Below the pieces are notes generated by a model. It was not told where the DNA came from. It worked only from the letters and a program-made list of their open reading frames with translations, and ran no database searches. The translations under genes were made by a program, and so were the position numbers. Source: Streptomyces sp. WMMC500 (GTDB lineage Bacteria > Actinomycetota > Actinomycetes > Streptomycetales > Streptomycetaceae). From it: a stretch of DNA of 64,000 nt. This document shows, one piece after another, positions 53,209 through 62,237 of this stretch (positions within the stretch are counted from its first letter, which is position 1; each line of letters starts with the position of its first letter). The stretch spans positions 2,528,001-2,592,000 of the forward strand of contig NZ_CP114905.1 in the NCBI RefSeq assembly GCF_027497195.1. The letters run 5' to 3'.

Positions 53209-54168
53209 GTGGAGCTGGAGTTGCGGCATCTGCGCGCGCTGTGCGCGATCTCCGACACCGGAAGTGTGCACGGGGCGGCCAGGTGGCTCGGGGTCTCCCA
53301 GCCTGCCCTGACGGCACAGTTGAACCGGATCGAACGGGCCGTGGGCGGCCGGCTGTTCGTCCGCGACCGTTCCGGCTGCCGCCCGACCCCGCTCGGCCGC
53401 TCCCTGACCACCAGGGCCCGGCCGCTCCTCGCCGAGATGTCCACCCTGGTCAGCGAGGCGCGCGAGGAGGCCCGCGCGCTGGAGAGCGGGCCGCGGCTGC
53501 GGCTGGGCAGCACCGCGAACCGGGCGGTGGCCGGCTGGCTGTGCCGGCTGCGCGGCCGGTTCCCGGACACGGACGTGTCCATCCGCGTCGATCCGTCGCC
53601 GAACTCGCTGCTGCGGATGGTCGCCGAGGGGCAGCTCGACGTCGCGTTCGTGCACGAGGTCACCGGCTGCCCGCTGCGCGTACCCGACGGCGTCGGCCAG
53701 CGCACGCTGCTCTGGCGCGAGCCGCAGTTCGTCGCCCTGCCCGCGGCGCACCCCGCCGCCGAGCGCGAGGAGGTCGCGCTCGCCGACCTGTCCGGGCACC
53801 CGTGGGTCGTCGACCCGCACGTGGACGGCGAGTGGTACGGCATCCGCCGGATGTTCGCCAGCGCGGGGCTGGAGCTGCGGGTCATCCAGGGCGACTACCT
53901 GACGGGCGCCGACCTGGTACGCGCCGGGGTCGCCGTCACCCCGTGCCAGCCCACCTCGACCCCTCGCCCCGGCATGGCGATCAGGCCGCTGCGCGGCGAC
54001 CCGCTGACCGTACGGCTGCTGCTGGCCGCCCGGGCGGCGTCGACCACGGACGGCGAGTTCCACGCCGTCTACACCGCGCTGGAGGACGCCTACCGCGAGG
54101 CGGCCAGATCCACCGAGACCTACCTGCGCTGGCTGCACCGCAACGACAACCCGTTGCTGCTCACCTGA
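53209..54168 (+). CDS. snpR: LysR-family activator of the snapalysin gene
   Basis: This 319-residue LysR regulator starts at GTG 53209. The N-terminal winged helix is ELRHLRALCAISDTGSVHGA, then ARWLGVSQPALTAQLNRIER. The effector domain covers about 90-300. The gene is divergent from snpA with a 187-bp gap, as in known Streptomyces pairs where the LysR protein activates the protease gene. The start codon is 9 bases after an in-frame ATG-free stretch, with no clear ribosome site. Function as SnpR is inferred from order and family. Confidence 0.85.
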   Translation: MELELRHLRALCAISDTGSVHGAARWLGVSQPALTAQLNRIERAVGGRLFVRDRSGCRPTPLGRSLTTRARPLLAEMSTLVSEAREEARALESGPRLRLGSTANRAVAGWLCRLRGRFPDTDVSIRVDPSPNSLLRMVAEGQLDVAFVHEVTGCPLRVPDGVGQRTLLWREPQFVALPAAHPAAEREEVALADLSGHPWVVDPHVDGEWYGIRRMFASAGLELRVIQGDYLTGADLVRAGVAVTPCQPTSTPRPGMAIRPLRGDPLTVRLLLAARAASTTDGEFHAVYTALEDAYREAARSTETYLRWLHRNDNPLLLT

Positions 54169-54390
54169 CGCCCGCCCGCGCGCGCACCCGGGCGCCGCCG
54201 CCCGCGCCTGGCAGCGGACACCGGGACCGGTTTACTATCCCTTTACCCTGATGTCGGAGACACTCGAGAAGAGACACCCCGACACCCACCCGCGATCACG
54301 AAGGAGCAGCGGTCCCGCAATGGGCGAACCTCCCAGTACCAGCCGTGCCACAGCCCGCCGGAGAACGAGTGACGGGGCGGGGGTGGCACG

Positions 54391-55770
54391 GTGACCGAGA
54401 TCCTTCTGCTGCTCGCCGCCCTCGCGCTCACCTTCGCCTGCGCGATCTTCGTGGCGGCTGAGTTCTCCCTGACCACCGTCGAGCGGGGCGACCTGGAGCG
54501 GGCCGCCGCCGCGGGTGAGCGGGGCGCCGAGGGCGCCCTCAAGGCCGTCCGCCGGCTCACCTTCCAGCTCTCCGGCGCACAGCTCGGCATCACCGTGACC
54601 TCGCTGGTCATCGGCATGCTGGCCGAGCCCTCGCTCGCCACGCTGCTGCGCGGCCCGCTGCGGGCCCTGGGCCTGGGCGGCACGGCCTCGCCGGTGGCGA
54701 CCCTGCTGGGCGTGGCGCTGTCCACGGTGGTCCTGATGGTGATCGGCGAGCTGGTGCCGAAGAACTGGGCGATCGCCCGGCCGCTGGCCGTGGCGAAGGC
54801 CGTCGCCGGGCCGCAGCGCGGCTTCACCGCCGCCTTCGGCCCGTTCATCCGCCATCTGAACAGCACCGCGAACCGCGCCGTGCGCCGCGCCGGCCTGGAG
54901 CCGGCCGAGGAGCTGGCCTCGGCGCGCACGCCCGACGAGCTGGTCTCGCTGGCCCGGCACTCCGCCGCGGGCGGCGCGCTGGAGGCGGACTCCGCCGAGC
55001 TGTTCGTCCGTACCCTGCACCTGCACGAGCTGACCGCGGAGAACGTCATGACGCCGCGCGTCGACGTCAAGGCGCTGGAGTCGGGCGCCACGGCCGCCGA
55101 CGCGGCGAACCTCGCCCACGCCACCGGCCTGTCCCGCTTCCCCGTCTACGCCCGCAGCCTGGACGAGGTCGTCGGCACGGTGCACATCCGCGACGTGCTC
55201 GCGCTGCAGCCGCGCACGCGGGCCGCGACGCCGGTCACCGAGCTGGCCACCGAGCCGCTGCTGGTGCCCGAGACGCTGCCCGCCGACCGGCTGCTGGAGC
55301 ACCTGCGCGAGCGGCGCACGATGGCCGTGGTCATCGACGAGTACGGCGGCACCGCCGGCGTCGCCACGATGGAGGACATCGTGGAGGAGGTCGTCGGCGA
55401 GGTGCGCGACGAGCACGACCCGGTGGAGCTGCCCGACCTGCAGCCGGCCGGGGTCGACGGGGACGGCCGGCCCGCCTGGGACGCGGACGGCAGCGTCCGC
55501 CTGGACCAGCTCGCGGAGCTGGGCCTGGAGGCCCCGGAGGGCCCGTACGAGACGGTCGCCGGGCTGATCGCCACGCTGCTGGCGCGCATCCCCGCCAAGG
55601 GCGATGCGGTGCACCTCGCCGGCTGGCGCCTCGACGTCCTGGCCGTGGAGCACCACCGCGCCGACCGGGTCCGCATCGCTGCCCCCGCCGGCGGCCGCGC
55701 CGGCGCCGCGCCGCCGCGCCGGGCCGCCGCGCCCGACCGGCGCCGGCCCGCCCAGGAGGTGCGCCGGTGA
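54391..55770 (+). CDS. CNNM/CBS-domain membrane protein (hemolysin-family)
   Basis: This 459-residue protein has an N-terminal CNNM (DUF21) domain with three to four membrane segments (LLLLAALALTFACAIFVAAE, then LGITVTSLVIGMLAE, and PVATLLGVALSTVVLMVIGE). Two CBS motifs follow (VMTPRVDVKALE, VVIDEYGGTAGVATMEDI). A CorC_HlyC transporter-associated domain (LDQLAELGLEAPEGPYETVA) is near the C-terminus. Members are magnesium or other ion-transport regulators. The GTG at 54391 is clear of any overlap; the next gene overlaps by 4 bp. Confidence 0.92.
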   Translation: MTEILLLLAALALTFACAIFVAAEFSLTTVERGDLERAAAAGERGAEGALKAVRRLTFQLSGAQLGITVTSLVIGMLAEPSLATLLRGPLRALGLGGTASPVATLLGVALSTVVLMVIGELVPKNWAIARPLAVAKAVAGPQRGFTAAFGPFIRHLNSTANRAVRRAGLEPAEELASARTPDELVSLARHSAAGGALEADSAELFVRTLHLHELTAENVMTPRVDVKALESGATAADAANLAHATGLSRFPVYARSLDEVVGTVHIRDVLALQPRTRAATPVTELATEPLLVPETLPADRLLEHLRERRTMAVVIDEYGGTAGVATMEDIVEEVVGEVRDEHDPVELPDLQPAGVDGDGRPAWDADGSVRLDQLAELGLEAPEGPYETVAGLIATLLARIPAKGDAVHLAGWRLDVLAVEHHRADRVRIAAPAGGRAGAAPPRRAAAPDRRRPAQEVRR

Positions 55771-56789
55771 CCGCGCTGCAACTGTGGATCGGCGCCCTGA
55801 CGCTGGTCACGAACGCCTTCTTCGTCGGCGCGGAGTTCGCGATGATCTCCGTACGGCGCAGCCAGATCGAGCCGCAGGCCCGCCGCGGGCACAAGCGTGC
55901 CCGCATCACGCTCTACGGCCTGGAGCACCTCTCCGCGATGATGGCCACGGCCCAGCTCGGCATCACCGTCTCCTCGCTGGTGCTGGGCGCGGTCGCGGAA
56001 CCGGCCATCGCGCACCTGCTGGAGCCCGGCTTCGAGGCGGCGCACGTGCCGTCCGCCGCCGTCCACCCGATCGCGTTCGTGATCGCGCTGACGGTGGCGA
56101 CGTACCTGCACATGCTCGTCGGCGAGATGATCCCGAAGAACATCGCGCTGGCCGCGCCCGTGCCCACCGTGCTGCTGCTGGGCCCGGCGCTGGTCGCGGT
56201 GACCCGCGCGCTGCGCCCGGTGGTCTTCGGCATCAACGCCTTCGCGAACGTGCTGCTGAAGCTGCTGCGGGTGGAGCCGAAGGACGAGGTGGCCGCGGTC
56301 TTCACCGACGACCAGCTCGCCCGGATGGTCACCGACGCCAGCCAGGCCGGGCTGCTGGAGCCGGCCGACGGCGAGCGGCTGCGGGACGCGCTGGAGCTGG
56401 GCACCCGGCCGGTCGGCGAGATCCTGGTGCCCGCGGGCACCATGACCACCGTCGAGGACACCGTCACCCCGGCGAGGCTGGAGCGGCTGGCCGCCGAGGC
56501 GGGCTTCTCCCGCTTCCCGGTCACCGACCGGGGCGGGGCGCTGCTGGGCTACCTGCACATCAAGGACACCCTCGGGGTGACGGAGCGGGACGCGCCGTTC
56601 CCGCGCACCGCGCTGCACCCGATGACGCGGGTGGCCATCGACACCCCGCTGGACGACACGCTCACCGCGCTGCGCGGGGCCGGCAGCCACCTGGCCGCGG
56701 TCACCGGCGACCAGGGGCGGGTGCTGGGCTTCGTCACGATGGAGGACGTCCTGTCGGAGCTGGTGGGCCCCGCGCCGAGCGCGGCCTGA
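55767..56789 (+). CDS. CNNM/CBS-domain membrane protein, second copy
   Basis: This 340-residue protein overlaps the previous gene by GTGA and so is translated with it. It has the same CNNM N-terminus (LTLVTNAFFVGAEFAMISVR, then LGITVSSLVLGAVAEPAIAH) and CBS motifs (EILVPAGTMTTVEDTV, AAVTGDQGRVLGFVTMEDVL), but lacks the C-terminal CorC_HlyC domain. The pair may form a heterodimer. Such tandem pairs are common in actinomycetes. Confidence 0.9.
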   Translation: MTALQLWIGALTLVTNAFFVGAEFAMISVRRSQIEPQARRGHKRARITLYGLEHLSAMMATAQLGITVSSLVLGAVAEPAIAHLLEPGFEAAHVPSAAVHPIAFVIALTVATYLHMLVGEMIPKNIALAAPVPTVLLLGPALVAVTRALRPVVFGINAFANVLLKLLRVEPKDEVAAVFTDDQLARMVTDASQAGLLEPADGERLRDALELGTRPVGEILVPAGTMTTVEDTVTPARLERLAAEAGFSRFPVTDRGGALLGYLHIKDTLGVTERDAPFPRTALHPMTRVAIDTPLDDTLTALRGAGSHLAAVTGDQGRVLGFVTMEDVLSELVGPAPSAA

Positions 56790-56792
56790 GCC

Positions 56793-56847
56793 CCGCCCGC
56801 CGGCCCCCGCCCGCCGGTCCCCGCCGGGGGTGCGGGCCGGCGGGCGG
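56793..56847 (+). terminator. terminator after the CNNM gene pair
   Basis: CCGCCCGCCGGCCC pairs perfectly with GGGCCGGCGGGCGG across a C-rich 27-base loop containing a second small stem. It starts four bases after the stop codon. Confidence 0.65.
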
Positions 56848-56928
56848 CGGCGCCGCGGGGGAAAACCCCTCGTGCGCGGGGACGGGCCGCGGTACGGTCG
56901 CGCTCTCGGCGACGGCGGGAGGCGGCAC

Positions 56929-58047
56929 ATGCACGGTCGGCCCTCCGGCGTGCCCGCAGGCCCCCCCGTGACCGCGGACGTCCCCGTGCCCGCAGGCGCC
57001 CCGGTGCCCGCGGGCGACGGCCTCGCGGCGGGGCCGGAGCTGTTCTGCGACGAGTCCGGCTACGAGGGCGAGAACCTCGTCGGCGGCATCACCGACGTCT
57101 TCGCCCACGCCGGCGTGACGGTCCCGGCCGCGGACGCGGCCGACTGCATCCGCGAGCTGCGGGACCGCATCCGCTCCCCCGCGACCGTCTACAAGGCGAA
57201 CCACCTGCAGCGCGAGAAGCACCGCGGCACGATGGTGTGGTTCCTCGGCCCCGACGGGCCGCTGCCGGGCCGGGCCCGCGTACATCTGACCGAGAAGGCG
57301 TTCTTCGCCGTCGCCCGGATCGTGGACCTGCTGGTCTCCGGGACCGACCCGGCGGACGCGCCGGCGATGCTGCGCGGCGCGCACGCCCGCGGCCCGGCGG
57401 GCGCGCTGTACCGCGAGGGTCCGCGCCGGTACGGCCGCGAGCGCTGGCGGGCGTTCCTCGCCTCCTTCAACGAGCTGCTGTGGATCAACACCCGCCGCGG
57501 CGCGGAGACCTCCGCCGACGGCTTCTTCCGGCTGGCCGACGAGCTGCACCGCGCGGGCGCGCCGGGCGAGGCGGGGCGCCTGCTGGGGCTCGTACGGGGG
57601 GCGCGCCCGCGTGCCGACGCGCTGCGCGCGGCGCTCCTGGCGGACCCGCGGACCGTCCCGGCGCTGGACTCGCTGCTGCCGGCGCTGGCCGCGGCGGTCA
57701 CGTACTGGGGGCGGGAGGGCGCGGCGGTGACCGTCGTGCACGACCGGCAGACGGCGCTGACCGAGGAGCGGGTGGCGCGGCTGTACGAGGTGTGCCGGCC
57801 GCCCCGCGCGCACCTGCGCGCGCTGCGCTTCGTCGACGCGGAGACCGACCCGCGGGTGCAGCTCGCCGACTTCCTCGCGGGGATCGCGCGCAAGCGCGCC
57901 TCCGACGCGCTGGCCGGGCTCGCCGATCCCGAACTCGACGAGCTGCTGCGCCCGTACGTCGCCCCGGACTCCGCGTGGGGCGACGAGCGGAGCTGGGCGC
58001 TGCTCGACCCCGGGCCCGCGCGGCGGGCGGGGCTCACCTCGGCGTGA
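56929..58047 (+). CDS. DUF3800-domain protein
   Basis: This 372-residue protein has the two marks of DUF3800: the early acidic motif LFCDESGYEGEN (D-E-S-G) and the late FVDAETDPRVQLADFLAGI. The fold is likely RNase H-like with Asp/Glu metal ligands. The N-terminal about 35 residues are Pro/Ala/Gly-rich (repeats of VPAGAPVPAG). The ATG at 56929 is six bases after GGGAGG. DUF3800 genes are often in mobile or defence settings, but none of those neighbours is seen here. Its last 14 bases overlap the convergent LysE gene. Confidence 0.75.
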   Translation: MHGRPSGVPAGPPVTADVPVPAGAPVPAGDGLAAGPELFCDESGYEGENLVGGITDVFAHAGVTVPAADAADCIRELRDRIRSPATVYKANHLQREKHRGTMVWFLGPDGPLPGRARVHLTEKAFFAVARIVDLLVSGTDPADAPAMLRGAHARGPAGALYREGPRRYGRERWRAFLASFNELLWINTRRGAETSADGFFRLADELHRAGAPGEAGRLLGLVRGARPRADALRAALLADPRTVPALDSLLPALAAAVTYWGREGAAVTVVHDRQTALTEERVARLYEVCRPPRAHLRALRFVDAETDPRVQLADFLAGIARKRASDALAGLADPELDELLRPYVAPDSAWGDERSWALLDPGPARRAGLTSA

Positions 58048-58684
58048 CGGCCAGTCGTACGGCCAGGCCCGCGAAGACCGTGCCGCTGAAGATGTTGAGC
58101 CCGCGCGCCAGCCTGCGGCTGCGGCGCAGCGCCCGCGACAGCCGGCCGGAGAGCAGGCCGAGCGTGCCGTCGACGCAGAAGCCGACGACGACGCCGGTGA
58201 CGCCGAGGACGAGCAACTGCAGCGGCAGGTGGCCGCGGCCGGGGTCCACGAACTGCGGCAGGAACGCGATGTTGAACATGATGACCTTGGGGTTCAGCAG
58301 GTTGGTGATCATCCCCTGCCAGAACGCGCGGCGCGGCCCCGGCCCGGTGCGCCGGCCGTCTGCGCCGTCCACGGCCGCGTCCTCGTCGCCGGGCACGGAG
58401 CGGTCCCGGAAGGCGCGGACCGCCAGGTAGAGGAGGTAGGCGGCGCCGAGCCAGCGGAGCACGTGGTAGAGGACCGGCAGCGCGCCGAAGAGCGCGGAGA
58501 GCCCGAGGGCGGCGGCGCACGCGTGCACGAGCATGCCGCAGGCCACGCCCGCCGCGGCCATGACGCCCATGCCGGAGCCGCCGCGCCCGCCCATGGCCAC
58601 GATGAACATCATGTCGGGGCCCGGCGTGATGGACAGCACGAAGATCGCCGCGACGAAGGCGGCGAGGAGGGACATGTCGACCAT
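58034..58684 (-). CDS. LysE-family amino acid exporter
   Basis: This 216-residue membrane protein shows the LysE/RhtB pattern: LAAFVAAIFVLSITPGPDMM, the GP-rich first segment, then VACGMLVHACAAALGLSALF, then RWLGAAYLLYLAVRAFRD and FWQGMITNLLNPKVIMFNIA. Six hydrophobic segments are expected. It exports amino acids or homoserine-lactone-like compounds; the substrate is unknown. Starts at 58684 and 58675 are both possible. It is convergent with the DUF3800 gene and overlaps it by 14 bp. Confidence 0.88.
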   Translation of the reverse strand: MVDMSLLAAFVAAIFVLSITPGPDMMFIVAMGGRGGSGMGVMAAAGVACGMLVHACAAALGLSALFGALPVLYHVLRWLGAAYLLYLAVRAFRDRSVPGDEDAAVDGADGRRTGPGPRRAFWQGMITNLLNPKVIMFNIAFLPQFVDPGRGHLPLQLLVLGVTGVVVGFCVDGTLGLLSGRLSRALRRSRRLARGLNIFSGTVFAGLAVRLAVTPR

Positions 58685-59125
58685 GGCCGCGATACTGGCA
58701 CCGCGCGGGGCCGCCGGGCGACCGGGTTTCGGATGCCGGGACGAGGTCCCTCCGCCGGGCCGTCGCCCGCCCTCGTACGCGCGGCTCCGGGACGCCCCTA
58801 TGGCACCGGCATATGCCGTCCCGGCGGTGTACGACCGCGGAACGCTCGCTGAACGCCCGCCTCCGCGGGGCAACTTCGTCCCCCGTGCCCCAGCCGTCTA
58901 ATGTTGTCTGCCACGACCACCCCGGACCCCGGTGGGCCGTCGCCGGAGCACGAGCGAGCGCCCATCCGGGAGCAAGTCCCGCTGCGCGCCCACGCTCGAC
59001 CGGGAACCACTCCCGAGTTCAGCCCCCGTACCCGAATGCGGGCAGCGGGTCGCGCGTGACCTCCGGCGGCATGTCCGGCCGCATATCCGGTCGGCGAAGG
59101 AGCCGTGAAACGAGGTGACGACCCC
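58685..59125. other. intergenic region between LysE and GAF-ANTAR genes
   Basis: About 440 bases hold two divergent promoters. I see no convincing gene or named motif in it. Confidence 0.4.
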
Positions 59126-59860
59126 ATGCCCGAGGAGTCGCGAGAGGAAGGTCTGGCCGCCGCGTTCGTGGATCTGGCCGACACCCTCGTCAGCGATTTC
59201 GACGTCGAGCAGCACGCGCGCAGGCTTGCGCTGCACTGCGCCGAGCTGGTCGACGTGAGCGCCGCGGGAGTCGTCCTCGCCGCCGACGACGGTGCCGCAC
59301 TCACGGCCCTGGCCTCCGACGAGCGCACCCACGCGCTGGAGTCGGCCGGCGTGGAGTGGGGCGAGGGCCCCGCCGTGGACTGCTGCCGCACCGCGAGACC
59401 GATGGCCGCCACCCCGCTGGCGCACGCGCGGGCCCGCGCCGACTGGCCCCGCTTCACCGGCCGGGCGCTGGAGCTGGGCTTCGCCCTCGTCGCCTCCGCC
59501 CCGATGCAGGTGCGGGGCACGACGGTCGGCGCGCTCACCCTCTTCCGCGACCGGCCGGGCACCCTGCACGACGCACAACTGCGGCTGGGCCAGGCGCTCG
59601 CCCGCGTCGCCGCGATCGGCATACTGCAGCAGCGCGCGCTCGCCGGGCAGACGGCGGTCGCGGCGCAGTTGCAGAACGCCCTCAACTCCCGCATCGTCAT
59701 CGAGCAGGCCAAGGGCGCGCTCGCCCAGCGCCGGAGCATCGCCGTCGACGAAGCGTTCCGCCTGCTGCGCGGGCACGCCCGCAACACCCGCCGGCCGCTG
59801 GCGGACGTGGCCCGCGAGGTGGTCGAGGACGGGTTCGACCCGGCGGTGCAGGACGGCTGA
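59126..59860 (+). CDS. GAF and ANTAR domain protein
   Basis: This 244-residue protein has a GAF domain at about 10-165 (LVSDFDVEQHARRLALHCAE to RGTTVGALTLFRD) and an ANTAR RNA-binding domain at about 185-235 (LQNALNSRIVIEQAKGALAQ, then IAVDEAFRLLRGHARNTRRP and LADVAREVV). ANTAR proteins act by binding dual hairpins in mRNA leaders to block termination. The GAF ligand is unknown. The ATG at 59126 is supported by GAGGTGA; a GTG at 59105 is too close to its AAGGAG. Conserved GAF-ANTAR genes of this type occur alone in streptomycetes. Confidence 0.88.
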   Translation: MPEESREEGLAAAFVDLADTLVSDFDVEQHARRLALHCAELVDVSAAGVVLAADDGAALTALASDERTHALESAGVEWGEGPAVDCCRTARPMAATPLAHARARADWPRFTGRALELGFALVASAPMQVRGTTVGALTLFRDRPGTLHDAQLRLGQALARVAAIGILQQRALAGQTAVAAQLQNALNSRIVIEQAKGALAQRRSIAVDEAFRLLRGHARNTRRPLADVAREVVEDGFDPAVQDG

Positions 59861-59878
59861 ACCCGGCCGGGGCGCCGG

Positions 59879-60364
59879 TCAGGACAGGGCGAACGTCGGC
59901 GGCACGCTGGGCAGTTCCATCGCCGCGTCCAGGAAGCGGTCCTCGCGCGGCGGCAGGAACTGCAGCGTGCTCGCGTGGGCCGGGCCGTCCGCCGTCATCG
60001 CCCACATGCACAGCATCGCCGCCGGCCGCCCCGCGGCGTCGGGCGACGCCTCCAGCGTGGCGTACCGCACGGGCGCCCCCGGCGGCGCCGTCACCAGCAC
60101 GAAGTGTGCCTCGGGCGGCGCCACCGCGGGCGGCAGCGTGACAAGGACGGAGTCGTGCCCGACGAGCCGGCCCGCGGGCCACTCGTCCGACTGCTCCCCG
60201 GGAGGCAGCCCCGCCGCGGCCTGCCGCCACAGCGCCCGCAGCTCGGCGTCGAGGGAGCCGTCGAGCGCGGCGGCGAGCAGGCGCTCCGGCGCGGTCAGGG
60301 CGAGGTCGCGGAGCACGGCGTGGGCGAAGGCGTAGTGCTGGCGTCGGGCATCCGTAGCATTCAT
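59879..60364 (-). CDS. protein of unknown function
   Basis: This 161-residue protein is codon-biased like its neighbours and unusually rich in Ala, Leu and Pro. It begins MNATDARRQHYAFAHAVLRD, has WRQAAAGLPPGEQSDEWPAG in the middle, and ends LDAAMELPSVPPTFAL. No signal peptide or membrane segment is visible. I do not recognise a domain. It is convergent with the GAF-ANTAR gene, 18 bp apart. A TATAGA near 60380 could be a -10 for leaderless transcription. Confidence 0.55.
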   Translation of the reverse strand: MNATDARRQHYAFAHAVLRDLALTAPERLLAAALDGSLDAELRALWRQAAAGLPPGEQSDEWPAGRLVGHDSVLVTLPPAVAPPEAHFVLVTAPPGAPVRYATLEASPDAAGRPAAMLCMWAMTADGPAHASTLQFLPPREDRFLDAAMELPSVPPTFALS

Positions 60365-60450
60365 ACATCAGTTCTATACGAGCCCACTGACAACGCCCCT
60401 CCGCCCGGCGGCCGTTCGCCCGCCGCGCGGCCTTCCGGCAACCGTCCGGC

Positions 60451-61167
60451 TCAGGGCAGGGTGAGCCCGTACGCCTGGAGCACCGGAACCACCGGCTGGT
60501 AGAACGTCGTCCCGCCGCTGCTGCACGAGGAGCCGGACACGAGCAGGCCGAGCGCCGTCCCGCCGGAGAACGCGGACGCGCCCCCGCCGTCGCCCGGCTC
60601 GACGCAGACGTTGGAGGAGAACACGCCGTAGACCGTGCCCTCGGGGTAGCCGATGGTGTCGTTGATCGACAGGACCGTGCCGCAGTGCAGGCCGGTGGTC
60701 GGGCCCGCGCGGCACACCTGCTGCCCGACCGAGGGCTCGGCGGCGCCGGTGATCTCGATCGACCCGCCGGGCACGCCGGACGCCAGCTCGCTGGGGTAGG
60801 TGAAGTCGGGGTTGGTGTAGCGGATCAGGGCGTAGTCGTCGCCCGGGAAGCTCACGCCGCCGGTCCGGCCGATCTCCACCGTCCTGGCGGCGTCCGCGTA
60901 CCAGACGGGTCCCGCGTCCTTGATGCAGTGGCCCTGCATGAGGCCGTAACGCTCGGCCCCGCGGCCCGCGTTGAAGCCGACCGGGCAGGACCGCCCGCTG
61001 CTGCCGTAGAGCACGTCACCGCCCCTGACGGCCTGTTCCTGCGCCCCGGCCGCGGGCGGGGCCAGGGCGGTGAGCACGGCGAGGAGCACGGCGGCCAGGA
61101 CGGCCGTCACCGGGGCGAGCTGCGGGGAAGCGGGGTGCGGTGTGAGCGGAGCGCGACGTAAGTTCAC
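60451..61167 (-). CDS. secreted S1-family protease homologue lacking the catalytic serine
   Basis: This 238-residue protein has a signal peptide (VTAVLAAVLLAVLTALAPPA) and a chymotrypsin-like domain similar to streptogrisins. The histidine is kept (His80 in MQGHCIKD), as is an aspartate (Asp111 in DYALIRY). The serine motif, normally CVEPGDSGG, reads CVEPGDGGGASAF: residue 194 is Gly (codon GGC, one base from AGC). The protein should be unable to act as a serine protease. Disulfide cysteines are kept (SCPVG/HCIK, VCRAG/HCGT, VCVEP/SSCSS). The GTG at 61167 is just after GGGAGGA. It might bind substrate, act as a decoy or be recently inactivated. Confidence 0.85.
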   Translation of the reverse strand: MNLRRAPLTPHPASPQLAPVTAVLAAVLLAVLTALAPPAAGAQEQAVRGGDVLYGSSGRSCPVGFNAGRGAERYGLMQGHCIKDAGPVWYADAARTVEIGRTGGVSFPGDDYALIRYTNPDFTYPSELASGVPGGSIEITGAAEPSVGQQVCRAGPTTGLHCGTVLSINDTIGYPEGTVYGVFSSNVCVEPGDGGGASAFSGGTALGLLVSGSSCSSGGTTFYQPVVPVLQAYGLTLP

Positions 61168-61403
61168 GGATCCTCCCGTCGTGGGGTCGGCAGCCGCATT
61201 GTCGCGCAGGGCCGACTGCCCCGTACAGCAGAGCCGTTCGGCCCTATTCGAGTCCGTATCGTCCGGGGGATGCTGGTTCCGCCTCGGCGACCCGTGGCTG
61301 TGGGGGGTGAGAGCCGGTGCGACGCCGCTTCCGCGTCGCACCGGCTCGCCTTCGTTCCGCCCCCTTGCGCGCGGCGTCCGCGCGCCGCCGCGCGACCGCC
61401 GCC

Positions 61404-62039
61404 CTACCGCTCGGAGGGCCCCGCGCTCCCCTCCCGCCAGCGCGGCTCCACCCGCGCCCAGTCGCGCCCCCACTCCTCCGCCCGCCTGCGGTCCAGTCGC
61501 ACGCGCACCACGGTCCTGCACCCGAACGCCAGGCACCCCACCGCTCCCGCCGCCGCGCCGGCCGCGACGGCGCTCTGCAGGCCGGTGTCCCCCGGGGGCG
61601 GCGGCGGGTCCACGGCGTGCCGGCCCGCCGCGTCCGTCCAGATCTCCGTCCTGGCGCCCTTGTGCAGCCCGAAGGACACCCGCGTACGGCCGGTGCGCGC
61701 CAGCCCGTCCGCGTCCCGCCAGCGCACCTCGGCGAGCACCTCGCCGCCGGACCACGCGTCGCCCCGGAGCACCGTCAGCGGCGGCGTGTCCTGCAGCAGC
61801 ACGGCCGTCGTACGCTGCCGCTCCGCGCTGCGGCTGCTCAACTCCGCGTGCACGGCCGACCCGGCGGCCCAGGCGGCGGCGGTACCGCCGAGGGCGAACA
61901 CCGCCACGGCGCCGAACGCCGCCCAGCCCTCCAGCACGTCCGTACGCCGCCTGAAGGGGTTGCGCCGGCTCCACACTCTGCGCACCGGGCGGTATCCCTC
62001 GCGCCCCGGCCCCGCTCCCGCGGCCATCGGCACCCCCAT
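61404..62039 (-). CDS. membrane protein, Rv1733c-like
   Basis: This 211-residue protein resembles the Rv1733c group of actinobacterial membrane proteins. The N-terminal SRRNPFRRRTDVLEGWAAFG leads into a first membrane segment (AFGAVAVFALGGTAAAWAAG). An extracytoplasmic middle (VLLQDTPPLTVLRGDAWSGG to RTEIWTDAAGRHAV) and a second segment (QSAVAAGAAAGAVGCLAFGC) follow. A basic C-terminal tail ends the protein. The ATG at 62039 is used; a second ATG four codons on is possible. Function is unknown. Confidence 0.7.
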   Translation of the reverse strand: MGVPMAAGAGPGREGYRPVRRVWSRRNPFRRRTDVLEGWAAFGAVAVFALGGTAAAWAAGSAVHAELSSRSAERQRTTAVLLQDTPPLTVLRGDAWSGGEVLAEVRWRDADGLARTGRTRVSFGLHKGARTEIWTDAAGRHAVDPPPPPGDTGLQSAVAAGAAAGAVGCLAFGCRTVVRVRLDRRRAEEWGRDWARVEPRWREGSAGPSER

Positions 62040-62237
62040 CCGCTTCCCCTACGCACGAGTAAAGGCTCTCCCACCGACTGTCGCACCTCCGGCCCCGTTC
62101 CGGCGAGAACCGAGCGGACGCGGGCGCGCGGGTCGTAGCATCCGGGTGCCCGTAAGGTGCCGGTCATGGGTCCGTTCGGCCCTACCCCCGCGTAGCGGTG
62201 CCGAGGACGATCGAGCCAGCCCCGCAGGAGCTGAAAG

